This document shows positions 42,001 to 51,745 of a DNA stretch of 64,000 bases, piece by piece; position 1 is the stretch's first letter, and every line of letters begins with the position of its first letter. A model generated the notes under the pieces. The model did no database searches and was not told the origin of the DNA. It saw only the letters and a program-made list of their open reading frames with translations. The position numbers and the translations under genes are program-made. Origin of the DNA: Harmonia axyridis (lineage: Eukaryota > Arthropoda > Insecta > Coleoptera > Coccinellidae); contig NC_059506.1 of NCBI RefSeq assembly GCF_914767665.1, forward strand, positions 5,394,001 to 5,458,000, read 5' to 3'.

Positions 42001-42300
42001 CGCGTTACTCAAGGTGCGAAGTTGGATGGTTTCAGGGTGGATGAATAGACGAAGCTTGGAGGCCCACTCACGGGTGATGAGGGTGTGCTGGCAGCCGGAA
42101 TCCAGGAGAGCACGGCCGAACACGACATTCCGCCGGTTATCAAGACGTATCCAAGCGGTAGGCATGAGATAGTCAGGATTATTGGTCTGACGCAAAGAAG
42201 ACCGCGGAGATGAAGACAGATGATAAGAAGAGAACAGACGGAAAGACGAAGACAGATGTTTGTTTGACGGAGTAAGACAACCGCGAGATGACCAGTGCAG
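39049..42300 (-). CDS. BEL 2 Pol: protease, reverse transcriptase, RNase H
   Basis: Directly follows the Gag stop in the same frame; the first ATG is at 42165. Domains in order: aspartic protease with ALLDSGCQHTLIT; a Ser/Pro-rich linker; reverse transcriptase with KIRVVFNASCASANG, FVFTADIRQMYRQI and the active site EIYVDDILTG; RNase H with FIGFCDASESGYAAVVYL; then the start of the integrase zinc domain. It ends at a TGA (39051-39049) after VVRNRL. The order protease-RT-RNase H-integrase is that of BEL/Pao elements. Expression as a fusion would need readthrough of the Gag TGA. Confidence 0.9.
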   Translation of the reverse strand: MHWSSRGCLTPSNKHLSSSFRLFSSYHLSSSPRSSLRQTNNPDYLMPTAWIRLDNRRNVVFGRALLDSGCQHTLITREWASKLRLFIHPETIQLRTLSNADQFRIQGYAYVTLYHQGDPPNLIIKAYVIDSQIDPLPVKAFNGRWPEFQKLSLADPLFFLPRAIGMLIGSDVLPHLVLPGTLCPSSELPGALSTTLGWVLYGPYARHRRKTKHVSFSPATVHGRIRPSHHQASSQNTFPSFSAGSSSAVFSPSPSQPKVLLSEAACHVPPDKTDSSDASAHISSTQVISPPSSDVISSPVITDTLSSPPHSDQELVNIVRRFWELDKVPDVLPLTPAEKECEVLYRAEVTRDSTGRYTVGLPLSSYRLGTSVNVATRQFLRLEHRLENNPDLRVAYHEFMRDYLTSGHMELVPESFDHPRYEPYYIPHHPVHRPDDPATKIRVVFNASCASANGKSLNDLLLTGPKLQADISTLLLRFRLHQFVFTADIRQMYRQILIRPEQRDYQRIVWRFSKREPLQYYRLNTVTYGVSSAPYLALRTLRQLASDDGPKFPAARQVLLDEIYVDDILTGCSSEAEGLELRQQVQDLLMAGGFELRKWATNHLPLLDGIPSDHRRESSSIDPLLLDREPSLKILGLGWNPASDHFFYSVRLNSTTVTKRNVLSQMARIFDPLGWLTPVTFYAKIFFRQLCLLHLEWDQPLSNEIQNRWLQFQSQLPTLTELHIPRFLPAVSSSAHLFIGFCDASESGYAAVVYLSTPTSSGRFHVSLLAAKCKISPCKAMSLPRLELCGAHLLAKLMHHLSTRVLQNLSADYIAFCDSSVALSWIRGESHRWKTFVGNRVAEIQDLIPSNCWRHVISEDNPADCASRGLMPSDIHHHPLWWRGPPWLSLDPSSWPLSSVDSSQTEQVDDEAKPISSLMLAAISNEPTFIERFSSYLRLKRVTAFCRRFMVNARRPSFPRSGFLSSIELQEAEICLIRLVQSLHFAEELAELKKPSSRHRLVMKLHLFLDNHELIRVGGRLSASLLPYKHKHPVLLPKNHHLTHLIIDDAHYRLLHAGALATHSFIRRRFWILDGRNVVRNRL

Positions 42301-43806
42301 TCATTCGGAGCCACTTCCAGAGGAGTGGGAAGAATGAAGGGGTGGTGAAGCTGGCGAGGCTCGAGACGACACTGAACCTGCCGCCTCAGGGCTCCGGCGT
42401 GACATCATCGAGATCCCCGCTGATCGAGCCCTCATTGAGGTGCCCCGAGAGGTGACAGCACGGGTTGGCTCCTCTGATGAAACAGAGGGCGAAGAAGGAC
42501 GTTCTGCCGTTGAAAGGGATTTCCTTCCAGCATAGGAAACGGAAGGGGATGCAGTGGCAGCAGATGCCGCGGCAGCAGATGCCAGATGGAGAATTGTATG
42601 GTGTCGTCCCCCGCATGTGTGACAGCTCTGACTCGAACTGCACTTAGCGGTGGCATGGAAAGACGACATGCAATTTCTACATAGCCGCCCTTCAGTCACG
42701 AAAGCTCGTCGCTGATTAACGTTCATGGCCTTGAACTCACGACACTGGCGAACAGAATGATTCGCCGAGCAAAACACACACGTGGAAGACGACGAAGGGC
42801 ACGCACCAGCGTAAGCAGGGCGGCGAGGATGCACACCAGAGGATGAAGACACAGACGATGGGGAAACAGACGCTGAGCCTGCTGGAGATTGAGGTCTTAA
42901 TGATCCCTTCGGCGCAATGGATGAGGTGACGGAAGTGCTTTCCAACACTCGCAACTGTCGATTGGTGAATTCGAGCAACTGAGCGAGAGTGGGAAAGTCA
43001 TCAGAGGATAACTGTCCCTCAAACAAGTGGCGAGATGGTATATCGAGGTTGCGCAAAGCTAGTGAAAACAAGAGGAAGTCAGCCAGATCTGAAATGGGTA
43101 AGGCCTTGATGGCATGAATGGCATTCTGATGCGTCGTGACGAATTTCTTCAATTGTGGTAAGGAAGACACAGATGCGGGCCGTGAATCCAAGATCTGATT
43201 CACATAAAGATTCGCCAACCGACGAGGGTTTTGATACCGGGAGTGAAGGGCTTGATAGGCCAGAGGGTAATTCACCGAATTTAATTGAAATCCAGAGATG
43301 ACAGATGCTGCTTCACCAGAGATGGCAGATGCCAAGAGGTGAAACTTCTGAACGGGCGCCAGGGAATTGTTCTGATGTACTAAGGCATCGAATAGAGCGA
43401 TAAATCCGGGCCATTCCTCAACCTTGCCCTGAAAGCAAGGCAGGTCAACCCGCGGAATAGGAAGCTCAGCCGATGACAATGATGGCGCCTTAACAGACGT
43501 AGATGCGGTTAGACGACTATGGGCGGCACGTACATGTAGGCAAATTTCAAAAAATGCCTCGAATTTTGATGGTGATCCGATCTGACCAGGCTCCTCTAGC
43601 TGAGAATTGAGTTGGACAACTAACTCATCAGCCTCTCTGAAAGTTTTTTCCACTTTGACCAACTCAGTCAGACACATGTTGGCCACATCGACTTCTGTGG
43701 TCAAATCCTTTATTAATTTAAGAAGAGTAGATGCCGCAGCAAATGCATTCTCGCGCTTTATGACAGATGTTGCTAAAGAGGCCTTCAATTTATCCATTGA
43801 CGGCAT
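42301..43806 (-). CDS. BEL 2 Gag protein
   Basis: 501 residues from ATG 43806, 235 bases after the primer-binding site. The N-terminal half is helical Pao gag (DUF1759-like, with LPCFQGKVEEWPGFIALFD at about residues 122-140). The C-terminal half is Ser/Pro-rich and has Cys/His clusters CVFCSANHSVRQC, CRNCMSSFHATAKC and CHTCGGRHH that would bind RNA. It ends GSGSE followed by TGA-C. The downstream frame is open and equals Pol, which is unlike the usual uninterrupted BEL gag-pol. Confidence 0.88.
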   Translation of the reverse strand: MPSMDKLKASLATSVIKRENAFAAASTLLKLIKDLTTEVDVANMCLTELVKVEKTFREADELVVQLNSQLEEPGQIGSPSKFEAFFEICLHVRAAHSRLTASTSVKAPSLSSAELPIPRVDLPCFQGKVEEWPGFIALFDALVHQNNSLAPVQKFHLLASAISGEAASVISGFQLNSVNYPLAYQALHSRYQNPRRLANLYVNQILDSRPASVSSLPQLKKFVTTHQNAIHAIKALPISDLADFLLFSLALRNLDIPSRHLFEGQLSSDDFPTLAQLLEFTNRQLRVLESTSVTSSIAPKGSLRPQSPAGSASVSPSSVSSSSGVHPRRPAYAGACPSSSSTCVFCSANHSVRQCREFKAMNVNQRRAFVTEGRLCRNCMSSFHATAKCSSSQSCHTCGGRHHTILHLASAAAASAATASPSVSYAGRKSLSTAERPSSPSVSSEEPTRAVTSRGTSMRARSAGISMMSRRSPEAAGSVSSRASPASPPLHSSHSSGSGSE

Positions 43807-44040
43807 TTTAAATTGTCGAATGACCCCGGTATGTATATCGGTATAAATTAATTCCGAAAAATCTAAGAAGAACAGACGATGTGTTTATCGTTGAAGATAA
43901 TGAACAGATGACGCGCGATAAGATAACCGTGTTATGAATTTTCAATAACTACCCAATTAATGAATGAAAATCAAATCACGAATTCAATCAGATGAACGGA
44001 AATGACAATTAGACTGAATTTAGGGGGTTTTAAGATATTT

Positions 44041-44058
44041 TCCCGGGTTTCGGCACCA
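44041..44058 (-). promoter_or_regulatory. Primer-binding site, tRNA-Phe type
   Basis: One base inside the 5' LTR the minus strand reads TGGTGCCGAAACCCGGGA. From memory this is complementary to the 3' end of animal tRNA-Phe plus CCA (18 of 18). It differs from the tRNA-Arg site of BEL element 1, so the two elements belong to different lineages. Confidence 0.8.
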
Positions 44059-44059
44059 A

Positions 44060-44545
44060 TAATTGTCCGCAAAAGGGGTTTGCGGTCAATTTCAGATGAA
44101 TTTTGCTACTAATATTGAACAACCAGAAAATTGTGAAATGTAACTTACCCCAACGGGCTGCAGAAGAAACCTAGGCGAATCACCGCTAATCTGGTTCCAA
44201 AAAGGAGGTTTCAAGGAAGGGAATTCAGGGGAATTTACCTCCCTTAAGTACCTATGGCTTCACCTGGTTGATGATAAATTCAGGGCACTTCACGAATAGT
44301 TGCCCAATATTATTTTGTTCACTAACACTAGTAGATGACGAAGCAGAAGATAGATGAAAATAAATCAAACTTAATTATGATTATTTATCAGAAGATTAAT
44401 TGATTTGTCTCTTTTGAAACTTTTCTATTTAGCACGTACGATCGATATTGAAAATCTGTTCTGTTTCTCCGCTGACAGCCGATACGAAATCAGATTCTAC
44501 CGGGGTCGTTCGAGAAGAAATACGACCGTAGTTCACGACTGAACA
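44060..44545 (-). repeat. 5' LTR of BEL element 2
   Basis: 486 bp, identical by eye to the LTR at 37480-37965. It should contain the promoter of the element, but no TATA box or initiator stood out clearly. Confidence 0.93.
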
Positions 44546-44734
44546 TTTATTTTTAGAAACATTTTATGTAAATTCAGTTATCTCCTAATAAATGAATAAA
44601 AATGGATATGCGACTTTCTGTAGTATTCTTAAAAATATTCAATACATTAGCATTGGTAATATTTTGTTGAGACTGTATAATTGAAGGGTAACGTGAAAAG
44701 ATCAATTCGAATAATTAAAAAAACTTTTCAACTA

Positions 44735-44890
44735 GAGTTTATTAGTCATGCAAATAACATGTAACATTTTTATTATGTGACCAGCATTTAAAACTTCTTC
44801 ACCTTCATAAACACTTCTAGAAGTGTTTGTGTCTTTAAGATATCCCAACCCAAGTATTCTACAAAACTCAGTCTTGCCATTTGGACCTAA
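44735..44890 (-). CDS. Putative orphan exon of an unidentified gene
   Basis: On the minus strand TTTTTTTAG precedes an open stretch that starts GPNGKTEFCRILGLGYLKD and continues through SVYEGEEVLNAGHIIKMLH to a stop. The composition looks protein-like and it has an acceptor-like border, but no matching donor or neighbouring exon was secured (an open piece SSDIESYARMEDFEK lies near 45000). I do not recognise the family. It may be a 3' terminal exon or a captured fragment. Confidence 0.3.
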
Positions 44891-45324
44891 AAAAAGGTAC
44901 TATTAGAATCCTGTAGTATAATAATGTTGAATGAACCGTTCACATATTATATGCACACGATTGTTATTCCTCATTTTTCGAAGTCTTCCATCCTTGCATA
45001 ACTTTCAATATCACTAGACTGAACTGAAACAAAAGATAATATCTACCGGCTTTACCTAAAATGAAAATATTATATACACAGTAACACACATGTTCACTAT
45101 AGAAGACCGAAAAGTTTTTATATTTATTGTAAAATCAAATTTTAATAACGTAAATATACACACAACTAATACAACAAAACACTCCAATGTCAACATTTAT
45201 AGTTCTACGTCTGCTCACCTTGGCGCTACATTCTTATTTTCAGATGCCTATCGAAACCATACGGTGGTAACACTTCGAGGTCCATTTGTCGGACGCGCGC
45301 ATCCTCGTAGCGCAGCTCAGAGAA

Positions 45325-45750
45325 ATTGACCATATTCACCGTCGCCATATTGTTATGCGACAATACCAACTACCCAGTGTTCCCAACGAAGAAATATTGA
45401 GTTTACTAGAAAAATTCCACAATATAAAGTTTCTAAGTGAAGTTTATGTGTACCTTTTCTGGCTGCTACGTCAGATAGGCTTGTTTGGGACAATATTTTG
45501 CAAAAATTTCACCTTTTAGAAATAAAAACATTAGTGAAAGGTGGTTTTCTGAACAAATTAATTGTGGCAGAGTGTATAAATGAAGGCTTCGCTTCATTTT
45601 TGGAAATAGTCAGTGGAAGAATATTCTCTATGGCTGATAGTATTTTTGATATTAGCGGTATTTTTCTAGTAAACTCAAAATTTCTCCGTTGGGAACACTG
45701 GGTAGTTGGTATTGTCGCAAAACAATATGGCGACGGTGAATATGGTCAAT
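45325..45750. repeat. Inverted repeat with 91-bp arms and a 244-bp centre
   Basis: Arm 45325-45415 (CATATTCACCGTCGCCATAT ... AGTTTACTAGAAAAA) returns inverted at 45660-45750 with only a handful of mismatches. The centre has an open stretch reading LVKGGFLNKLIVAECINEGF on the plus strand that I cannot identify. No target duplication was seen, so it may be a foldback element or an inverted duplication of unique sequence. Confidence 0.75.
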
Positions 45751-46283
45751 TGAACCAGATCAAGTGAATGTACTCATTTGACATATAACCTTGTTCTGTT
45801 AATCTGTTTACAAGTAAACATTCGTTTTTTAATTGTAAATTTATAAGATTTCAATTACTTATTGATTTATTCAAAATGATAAATCACTTCGTTTAATTGT
45901 CGAAACATCGGATATATTTCAAAACTTAGTTTTTTCCAAATACCGGCTGATGTTGAGTGATGGTGAGTAACATTATTCTACAAAGTTTTTTATTTATTTA
46001 TTATTAATTATGAATAGAATATTATCTCGAATATAAATTTCATATTGTCCTTACAAAGAATTTCATAATTATCATAGTTATCATCATTAAAAATGCATAA
46101 GTCATTATCTTATCATTCATCGAAGTCGATTAGTCGTCTAACAATATAAAATAACAATTTCAGCTAAAACGTTTTATGTATATCAGGATTGTATTATGAA
46201 AAAATATCTTGATTTGATTTTAAGCGAAAAATAATAAAACGATTACCAACAATTGAAGTATTTCGAATATAGGTAATCATCTA

Positions 46284-46876
46284 CAGGGTGGCCACTTTTT
46301 CAATGGGATTGTATTGGTAACTTTTAAACCATAAGAGTTAGAAGGTCGGTCAAATGGAGAAAAGTTGCATGCATAGAAGCATCATCAAGCAGTTCAAACA
46401 AATCGAGATTTTCAGGGCCGGTTATTGAGATATCATAAAAAAAGTAAATTCTGTCATTTTGATTTTTCTTTTTTTCCCACTTTATTTCAAATATTATCAA
46501 AAAATGTTACAGGAATTTTTTATTCGACAGTAAATTGTTCTCAATTTGACGTAATCAGATTTCGAATCCAACGTTTCATGCTCTCTGGGCCACCCTCAAC
46601 CTTTTTTTCAATACGGTCCTGTATATTTTATGACACTTTTCGAAATAACTTTTAACGCTGAATTCAACGATATATCATACAATGTCATTCAAAGTTGATT
46701 TTCAGGTGATTTTGACCCCTTTAGTTTAATTAACAACATGCAAAACATTTCGATGAGAAAATCAACTTACTCATCTTGAACTAAATGGAACATATCAGAA
46801 TCAAATCTGACCGACCTTCTAATTCTTATGGTTTAAAAGTTACCAATACAATCCCACTGAAAAAGTGGCCACCCTG
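46284..46876. mobile_element. Mariner-type MITE in an intron of the RING gene
   Basis: 593 bp flanked by TA (46282-46283, 46877-46878). Both ends read CAGGGTGGCCACTTTTTCA and pair for about 80 bp. The interior has no usable transposase. The element at 55937-57374 is a longer relative that shares the left 450 bp. Confidence 0.88.
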
Positions 46877-47026
46877 TATAAAGTAAACTCGATTTTATTT
46901 TATTGGTTTATGTGATTTGTTTGATCTTGGATGCAACATGTTCGACATTCCTGGTTGAAATGTTTTTAAAAAGAATTTCTTCTACCTAATGATTGTTATA
47001 ACAACTTGATGATATTTTTTTTCAGA

Positions 47027-47400
47027 ATGGATACAAGGAACTTTGAAATGTGCAGCATTTGTTGTCAAGTAATTGATGAAGCAGATGTGTTTGTTGCGAA
47101 ATGCTTCCATCAGTTTCATAAAAAATGTTTGAGCACGGAGTCGGTCAATATATCACGATGCCCACAATACTCGGAAGAAATTGGTACAAATATGGTGGAG
47201 GGAGACTGCACAATTTGCTTAGAGCCATTAAAAAACGGAATATACATAACCAACTGCAGACACTCCTTCCACCATCAATGTATTTTTAAATGGGGACTCA
47301 AAATGAAAGTTGTCCTTATTGCCTGACCCCTGTACTGAAGGAAGATATTTGTAGGGTATCAAAACAAGACGATATATTAAAAATTATTGAAAAAAGGTGA
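47027..47400 (+). CDS. Small tandem RING-finger protein, frameshifted at a G run
   Basis: The exon begins after a strong acceptor (TTTTTTTTCAG, ending 47025) and ATG is at 47027. A possible donor at 45963 (GTGAGT) would make a 1063-bp intron holding the MITE at 46284. The first ring is incomplete (CSICCQVIDEADVFVAKCFHQFHKKC ... CPQY). The second is a good RING-H2: CTICLEP, CRHSFHHQC and, after a one-base shift at the G run 47292-47295, CPYCLTPV. In the shifted frame translation stops at 47400, and acidic coding-like sequence (FDSDCSDDVPDEYW) follows two stops later. RING-H2 proteins are usually E3 ubiquitin ligases. A sequencing error in the homopolymer or a recent pseudogene would both explain the shift. 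Confidence 0.6.
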
Positions 47401-47548
47401 TAAAACGCGATGTTCGACTCCGATTGCTCTGATGATGTACCAGACGAATATTGGAATGATATTGGTACATATTGGTCGATGTTTATAACTTCCTGAAATA
47501 CATATAGGTATAAGATATTGTACATAGTAGTATTGAATATTTTTGATT

Positions 47549-47554
47549 AATAAA
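47549..47554 (+). terminator. Poly(A) signal of the RING gene
   Basis: AATAAA about 150 bases after the end of the RING frame, followed by AT-rich sequence. It fits as the 3' end of that transcription unit. Confidence 0.5.
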
Positions 47555-47689
47555 TAATTTAAGATTTTATCCATTTCATTGATTACAAATCCTTACCCCC
47601 ATATCGTAAATTAAGGTTCAGATCGAATAGAAATGAAGTATTTATTTGTGAAATGATGATTCGAATACTTCTAAAATTTTTTTGTAAAT

Positions 47690-49900
47690 CGTACATCTCG
47701 AATTTTTACTCGTGCTGATAAATGCAATACTACAGTTTCTTTATCCAAACAATTCATTCCTAGAATCCAATAATTTTCAAATTATCGACTATAACCTCAC
47801 ATCAAAATTTAAGAAACAAATAAAATCTGCTGTAAACTCTGATTCGTCCCTTTTTCAGAATATTCCGAAGAATAACCTAATCCTTCCGAATCCTAAATAA
47901 CTAAAAATGTATTCCTTAATCATATCAAGTAAAAATATTCATTCTATAATACCCATAGTTTCATTTCTAACTGCTCCTTCAGCAAAACTGTCCAAAGGAA
48001 TGATTAAAATCATACAAAATTTCGCTGAATTTAAACCGAAATATTCAATTAAAAATTCAATGCATCTTATCGAAAACAAAAAATATTAGATTACCAAATA
48101 ATGCCATATTGATCTTGTGCTGTTTCACAGGTACACCAAGACATTTGAATGAATTTCTCAATTTCATCAACAACCTGCATTCTTCAATTACGTTCACACT
48201 GGAAGTGGAAATCAAAAAAATTAATTTTCCCGATTTGATAATTTACCACAAACCAACCCATAATGATGTCATCATACATACCAAATTAAATCATCCCTTT
48301 GAACAAAAATTATCAACATTCAATAGTATGATCCATAGATTACTTAACTTTCTCTTAAATCAGGAAAATTATAATGTGGAACTCAATATAATTAAACAAA
48401 TTGCTGTAAAAAATAATTATGATGATTACAATTGATTGAAAAGTTGTTGATGGATGATAACAAGAAAACAGCAATAAAAATGATATACCCACATATTAAA
48501 GAAAATTTCATGTATATTTCCATGAATTATACCAAAGGTATTTCTGAGAAAATTGCACATTTCTTGAAAGTAAATTTAATTTAAGAACTTCATTTAGAGC
48601 AAAGTCAAATCTCGGTAAATTTATCGAAAATAACAAATATGAAAGATGATAAATCAGGAGTGTATGAGCACATTTCGAACTCGAAGTTACCGCACAGTTG
48701 AATAGAACTTATCCCCACGGGTGGATTGGAAGAGAAGGTGAAACTTTGTGGCCCCCTCGTTCACCTGACCTAAATCCTATTGACTTTTATTATTAGGGCT
48801 GCCTAAAAGACAAAGTATACGCAACACCCATACGTGATGAAGCTGAATTGAGAGAACGCATCCTCAATTCGGCTTCTTCACGTATGGGTGTTGCGTATAC
48901 TTTGTCTTTTAGGCAGCCCCAATACTAAAAGTCCAGAGGATTTAGGTCTTCATGTACCCATCCTTGATACAGGCAGACTCGTCGCTCCAAATGATCTTAT
49001 TAAAAAAATCTGTATCTGCATGATGCTTTCCAAAATTTGCCGGCAAAATTGAATTTCGTTGAGGTGAATAATTATACGAGTAATATTTTCGCACGTAAAA
49101 AATTGCCATTGTTCACTAAGTAATGCAACATCGAAGATTTCTTTACAGAATTGACAAACTTGATTTTGTCAGAAACGTACCCATTTGGATAAAAACAGTC
49201 ATATCTTTTTTCTTTGAATAACAAATGACTTGTGTGATACCTCTTTAAAATCACTATAAAATATAAAATTTATTGGTGTAATGTGCAGCAGTAGCTCGGT
49301 ACATTTTTTTTCCACTACGATGGGCTAAACTTCATGAACAAAATAATCCACTACCAAAATTTCCAATAAAAATATTTCTCATAGCCCCCCTTTAAAATTT
49401 TCGGAGGATGTTTTCAATGTAAACGTTAAAATCATTCTTCAGCAATATTTTACTGAAAAAATTAACCAGAAAGATGTAAAATTGTACCAACCGTAAGGGC
49501 AAAACTATTGAAAGGGGCAAAAATTCATTATTTAAAAAAAAAAATATCTCGAAAACGGTAAGACTTTTATAATGGGAATTTTGTCATAGCAGGTGGGTTA
49601 TCCTTTGATCTTTATTGTCCTTCGGTTTGACGTGGTCTTTACGGGACACCCTGTATATAAAGGACAAACAGGCAGATCTTTTGGAATCAGAATTAATGAA
49701 CATCTGAAAAGTTTCCTTAACAGTAAGAATAATTCTACATATTCCAATCACTTGTTAGAATTGTGACATAGGTTTTACCATAATTTCGAAATTTTACATA
49801 TTGAAAATAAAAAATTATGGCTTAACCTTCTTAGAGGCGTGAAAAATAAACCGATACAATAGTGTTGGAATATTGTTAAACGATCAAGTGGACGGTAACA
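47690..49900 (+). pseudogene. Penelope-like retroelement, RT and GIY-YIG fragments
   Basis: The plus strand shows FTRADKCNTTV (about 47705), a start-of-RT motif of Penelope-like elements; later NFPDLIIYHKPTHNDVIIHT with QKLSTFNSMIHRLLNFLLNQ (48220-48370); then KSGVYEHI (48655). After the foldback mariner (48668-49653) the GIY-YIG nuclease resumes as GQTGRSFGIRINEHLKSFLN and LHIENKKLWLN. Several frames are used and the catalytic YVDD block is missing, so the element is dead. No terminal pseudo-LTRs were recognised here. Confidence 0.8.
48668..49653 (-). mobile_element. Foldback mariner derivative, copy C
   Basis: The right end is intact (CACCCTG then TA at 49654). The minus-strand long arm (49653 to about 48870) carries the same transposase piece and the same internal jump (KDGYMK to DLNPLD) as copy B. 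The central hairpin (about 48800-48930) has the same loop in opposite orientation (AGAGAACGCATCC). The left arm is truncated at about 48668 inside the transposase (reading AQLNRTYPHGWIG), next to Penelope sequence. Confidence 0.8.
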
Positions 49901-50059
49901 ACGGTAACGCTTTTGAATATCTTTCTCTAAAAATGTATTGCGGGAATATCCAATATGCATTGTCAATACCTTGTACCTTGTACCTAACTCACTTACCCTA
50001 TATTTAGCTATATAACGGATAAGTTCACTTAAAAATGTTAAGATACAATATTAATTTGA

Positions 50060-51265
50060 ATGAAAGTAAAAGACAAAAAAGACCTATAAGCCTATTATCG
50101 GCAATTTGTAAAATGATAGAGAGCGTTCAACGATTCATTAACTGGTATACGACTAACGAAAAATATTAAAGAACAAATGAGCCTCTCTACAGATACCGGT
50201 GCAATTTTCTTGGATATAGAAAAGGCATTTGATAAAATGTTGCATCGGGGTCTGATATACAAAATGAAGTAATTGAAATTTCCAATCAAACTTACGAGAT
50301 TGATACAATCGTACCTGGCAAATAGAAAATTTAGGGTGAATATCGATAGTACCAGGTCGACGATCAGAGAAATAGAAGTCGGAGTTCCCCAAGGATCGGT
50401 GATAGGACCGCTGCTGTTCAACTTATACATGGCAGACTTAACAAAAATTAATAGATGCAAGATAGCCCAGTTTGCAGATGACACTGCCATATACTATCAC
50501 AGTAGAATGCGGAAAACAATTACTAGGCAGTTACAGATAGACCTAGATAAACTGATGGAATACTTCTAGAAATGGAGATTCAAAATGAATACATCGAAAA
50601 CAGTTGCAATCTAAAGAAAGAGAAAGCAGGAAACGTAAAAATAGAAAACCAGATGATAGAATGGAAAAAGGAAGCAAAATATCTGGGAGTAATACTGGAT
50701 GAAAGAATGAATTTTAACAAACAGATAGAAGAAAACAGATTAAAGGCAAGGCAACTGCAATTGCTTTTCAACACTAAAAGTAAACTTTCTTTAGAAAAAA
50801 AGCTGAAGATAATAAAATATCAAGTGCTAATATCAAGCATTACATATGTAGGAGTTACCTGTTACAATACGAAAGACAATAATAAGGATCAGTTGCGAAG
50901 TATGCTAAATTCAGTAATCAGAACCGCGGTTGGCGCTCTATGGTATATAACCAACCAACAAATCAGAAAACAACTGAAAATTTTGAATATAGTCAACAAA
51001 CAAAAAGAAAGAAGATAGTAGAGATGCCGAAAGAGCACGAAAATAAGGAATTAAGAAAGATACAACAAATAAAAATAAGAATGATACATGAGAAGAAATA
51101 CCTCTTTCAAAGAACTAAATATAAAAAAATTGACATGAAGCCTACTTCGGGAGACTTTCCCCCCTAGAGAAAAGTCTCCCGATCAGACAACAGTAGAAAA
51201 TAGGATAAACTGAATTAGAGGCGTAGGGAATGTAAATTCCGGACCTCAAACATAAAAAAAGACCT
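50060..51265 (+). pseudogene. LINE family A, copy 3
   Basis: 5'-truncated in the polymerase: RPISLLSAICKMIESV (about 50080-50125), FLDIEKAFDKMLHRG, KLTRLIQSYLANRKFRVNID, VPQGSVIGPLLFNLYMADL and FADDTAIYYHS (about 50475). Then KKEAKYLGVILDERMNFNK and YITNQQIRKQ. Stops occur at 50269 (TAA), 50567 (TAG) and a gap follows near 50610. It has the same 3' untranslated sequence as the other copies. It is the most readable family A copy in the window. Confidence 0.88.
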
Positions 51266-51455
51266 GGGTAAAAATGTTAGGTATTCAAAAATGTAAAATA
51301 TCTGAAAAAGCTACGGTCCAGCAAAACAAGTGTTATATTAAATAAGTGGAAATAGAATAGCTGTCATTTAAATTCTATTCAAATCTCCATCAATAGAAGA
51401 CCGAATTAATCCACTATTTTTCATTCTTGGTGTTAGATTAACACATTAAAAACCT

Positions 51456-51745
51456 ATTCCCAGAACACTTCTAATATCACCGAATTTATATTTCAGTAGG
51501 GCAGAAAAACTCTTCTCATTCCAAGTTCCATGTTTCATCTACTTTTTCTCAGAGTTTATATTTCTGTTCGGAAATTAATTAGCAGTCTGAACACGTTAGC
51601 AGCGGTATTCAGAAGTCGGCGAATGTCAGAAACATCATGAATATCCAGTTGATTTGAAATAGGATAACCATTCGCATAACATTCAATTAGTGCTAGGAGA
51701 TTAATTCCTCATCGGTGTCCATATACATAATAACATAACACATAA
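51456..51745 (+). repeat. Duplicated segment, copy without the Tc element
   Basis: From AACACTTCTAATATCACCG to CCATATACATAATAAC, about 285 bp, repeated at 52122-53382 with about 95 percent identity by eye. Here the site CGAATTTATATTTCAG (51481-51496) is unoccupied. Confidence 0.88.

Larger units (their letters stand above)
37480..44545 (-). mobile_element. BEL/Pao LTR retrotransposon 2, nearly intact and young
   Basis: 7066 bp with two 486-bp LTRs that look identical base for base by eye, and a 5-bp duplication TTTAT (37475-37479, 44546-44550). A tRNA-Phe-type primer-binding site, a purine-rich AGGGCGGGCGGCA tract before the 3' LTR, and one continuous gag-pol frame (43806-38044, 1921 codons) are present. 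Only two in-frame stops interrupt it, both TGA. Such a copy is recent; whether it can still move depends on those two codons. Confidence 0.95.

Noticed and set aside
46425..46655. Open stretch reading MRYHKKSKFCHFDFSFF, repeated at 56079 (plus) and 57198 (minus)
   Set aside because: It is the same non-coding inverted-repeat sequence of one mariner-type family in three places; the similarity reflects the repeat, not a conserved protein.
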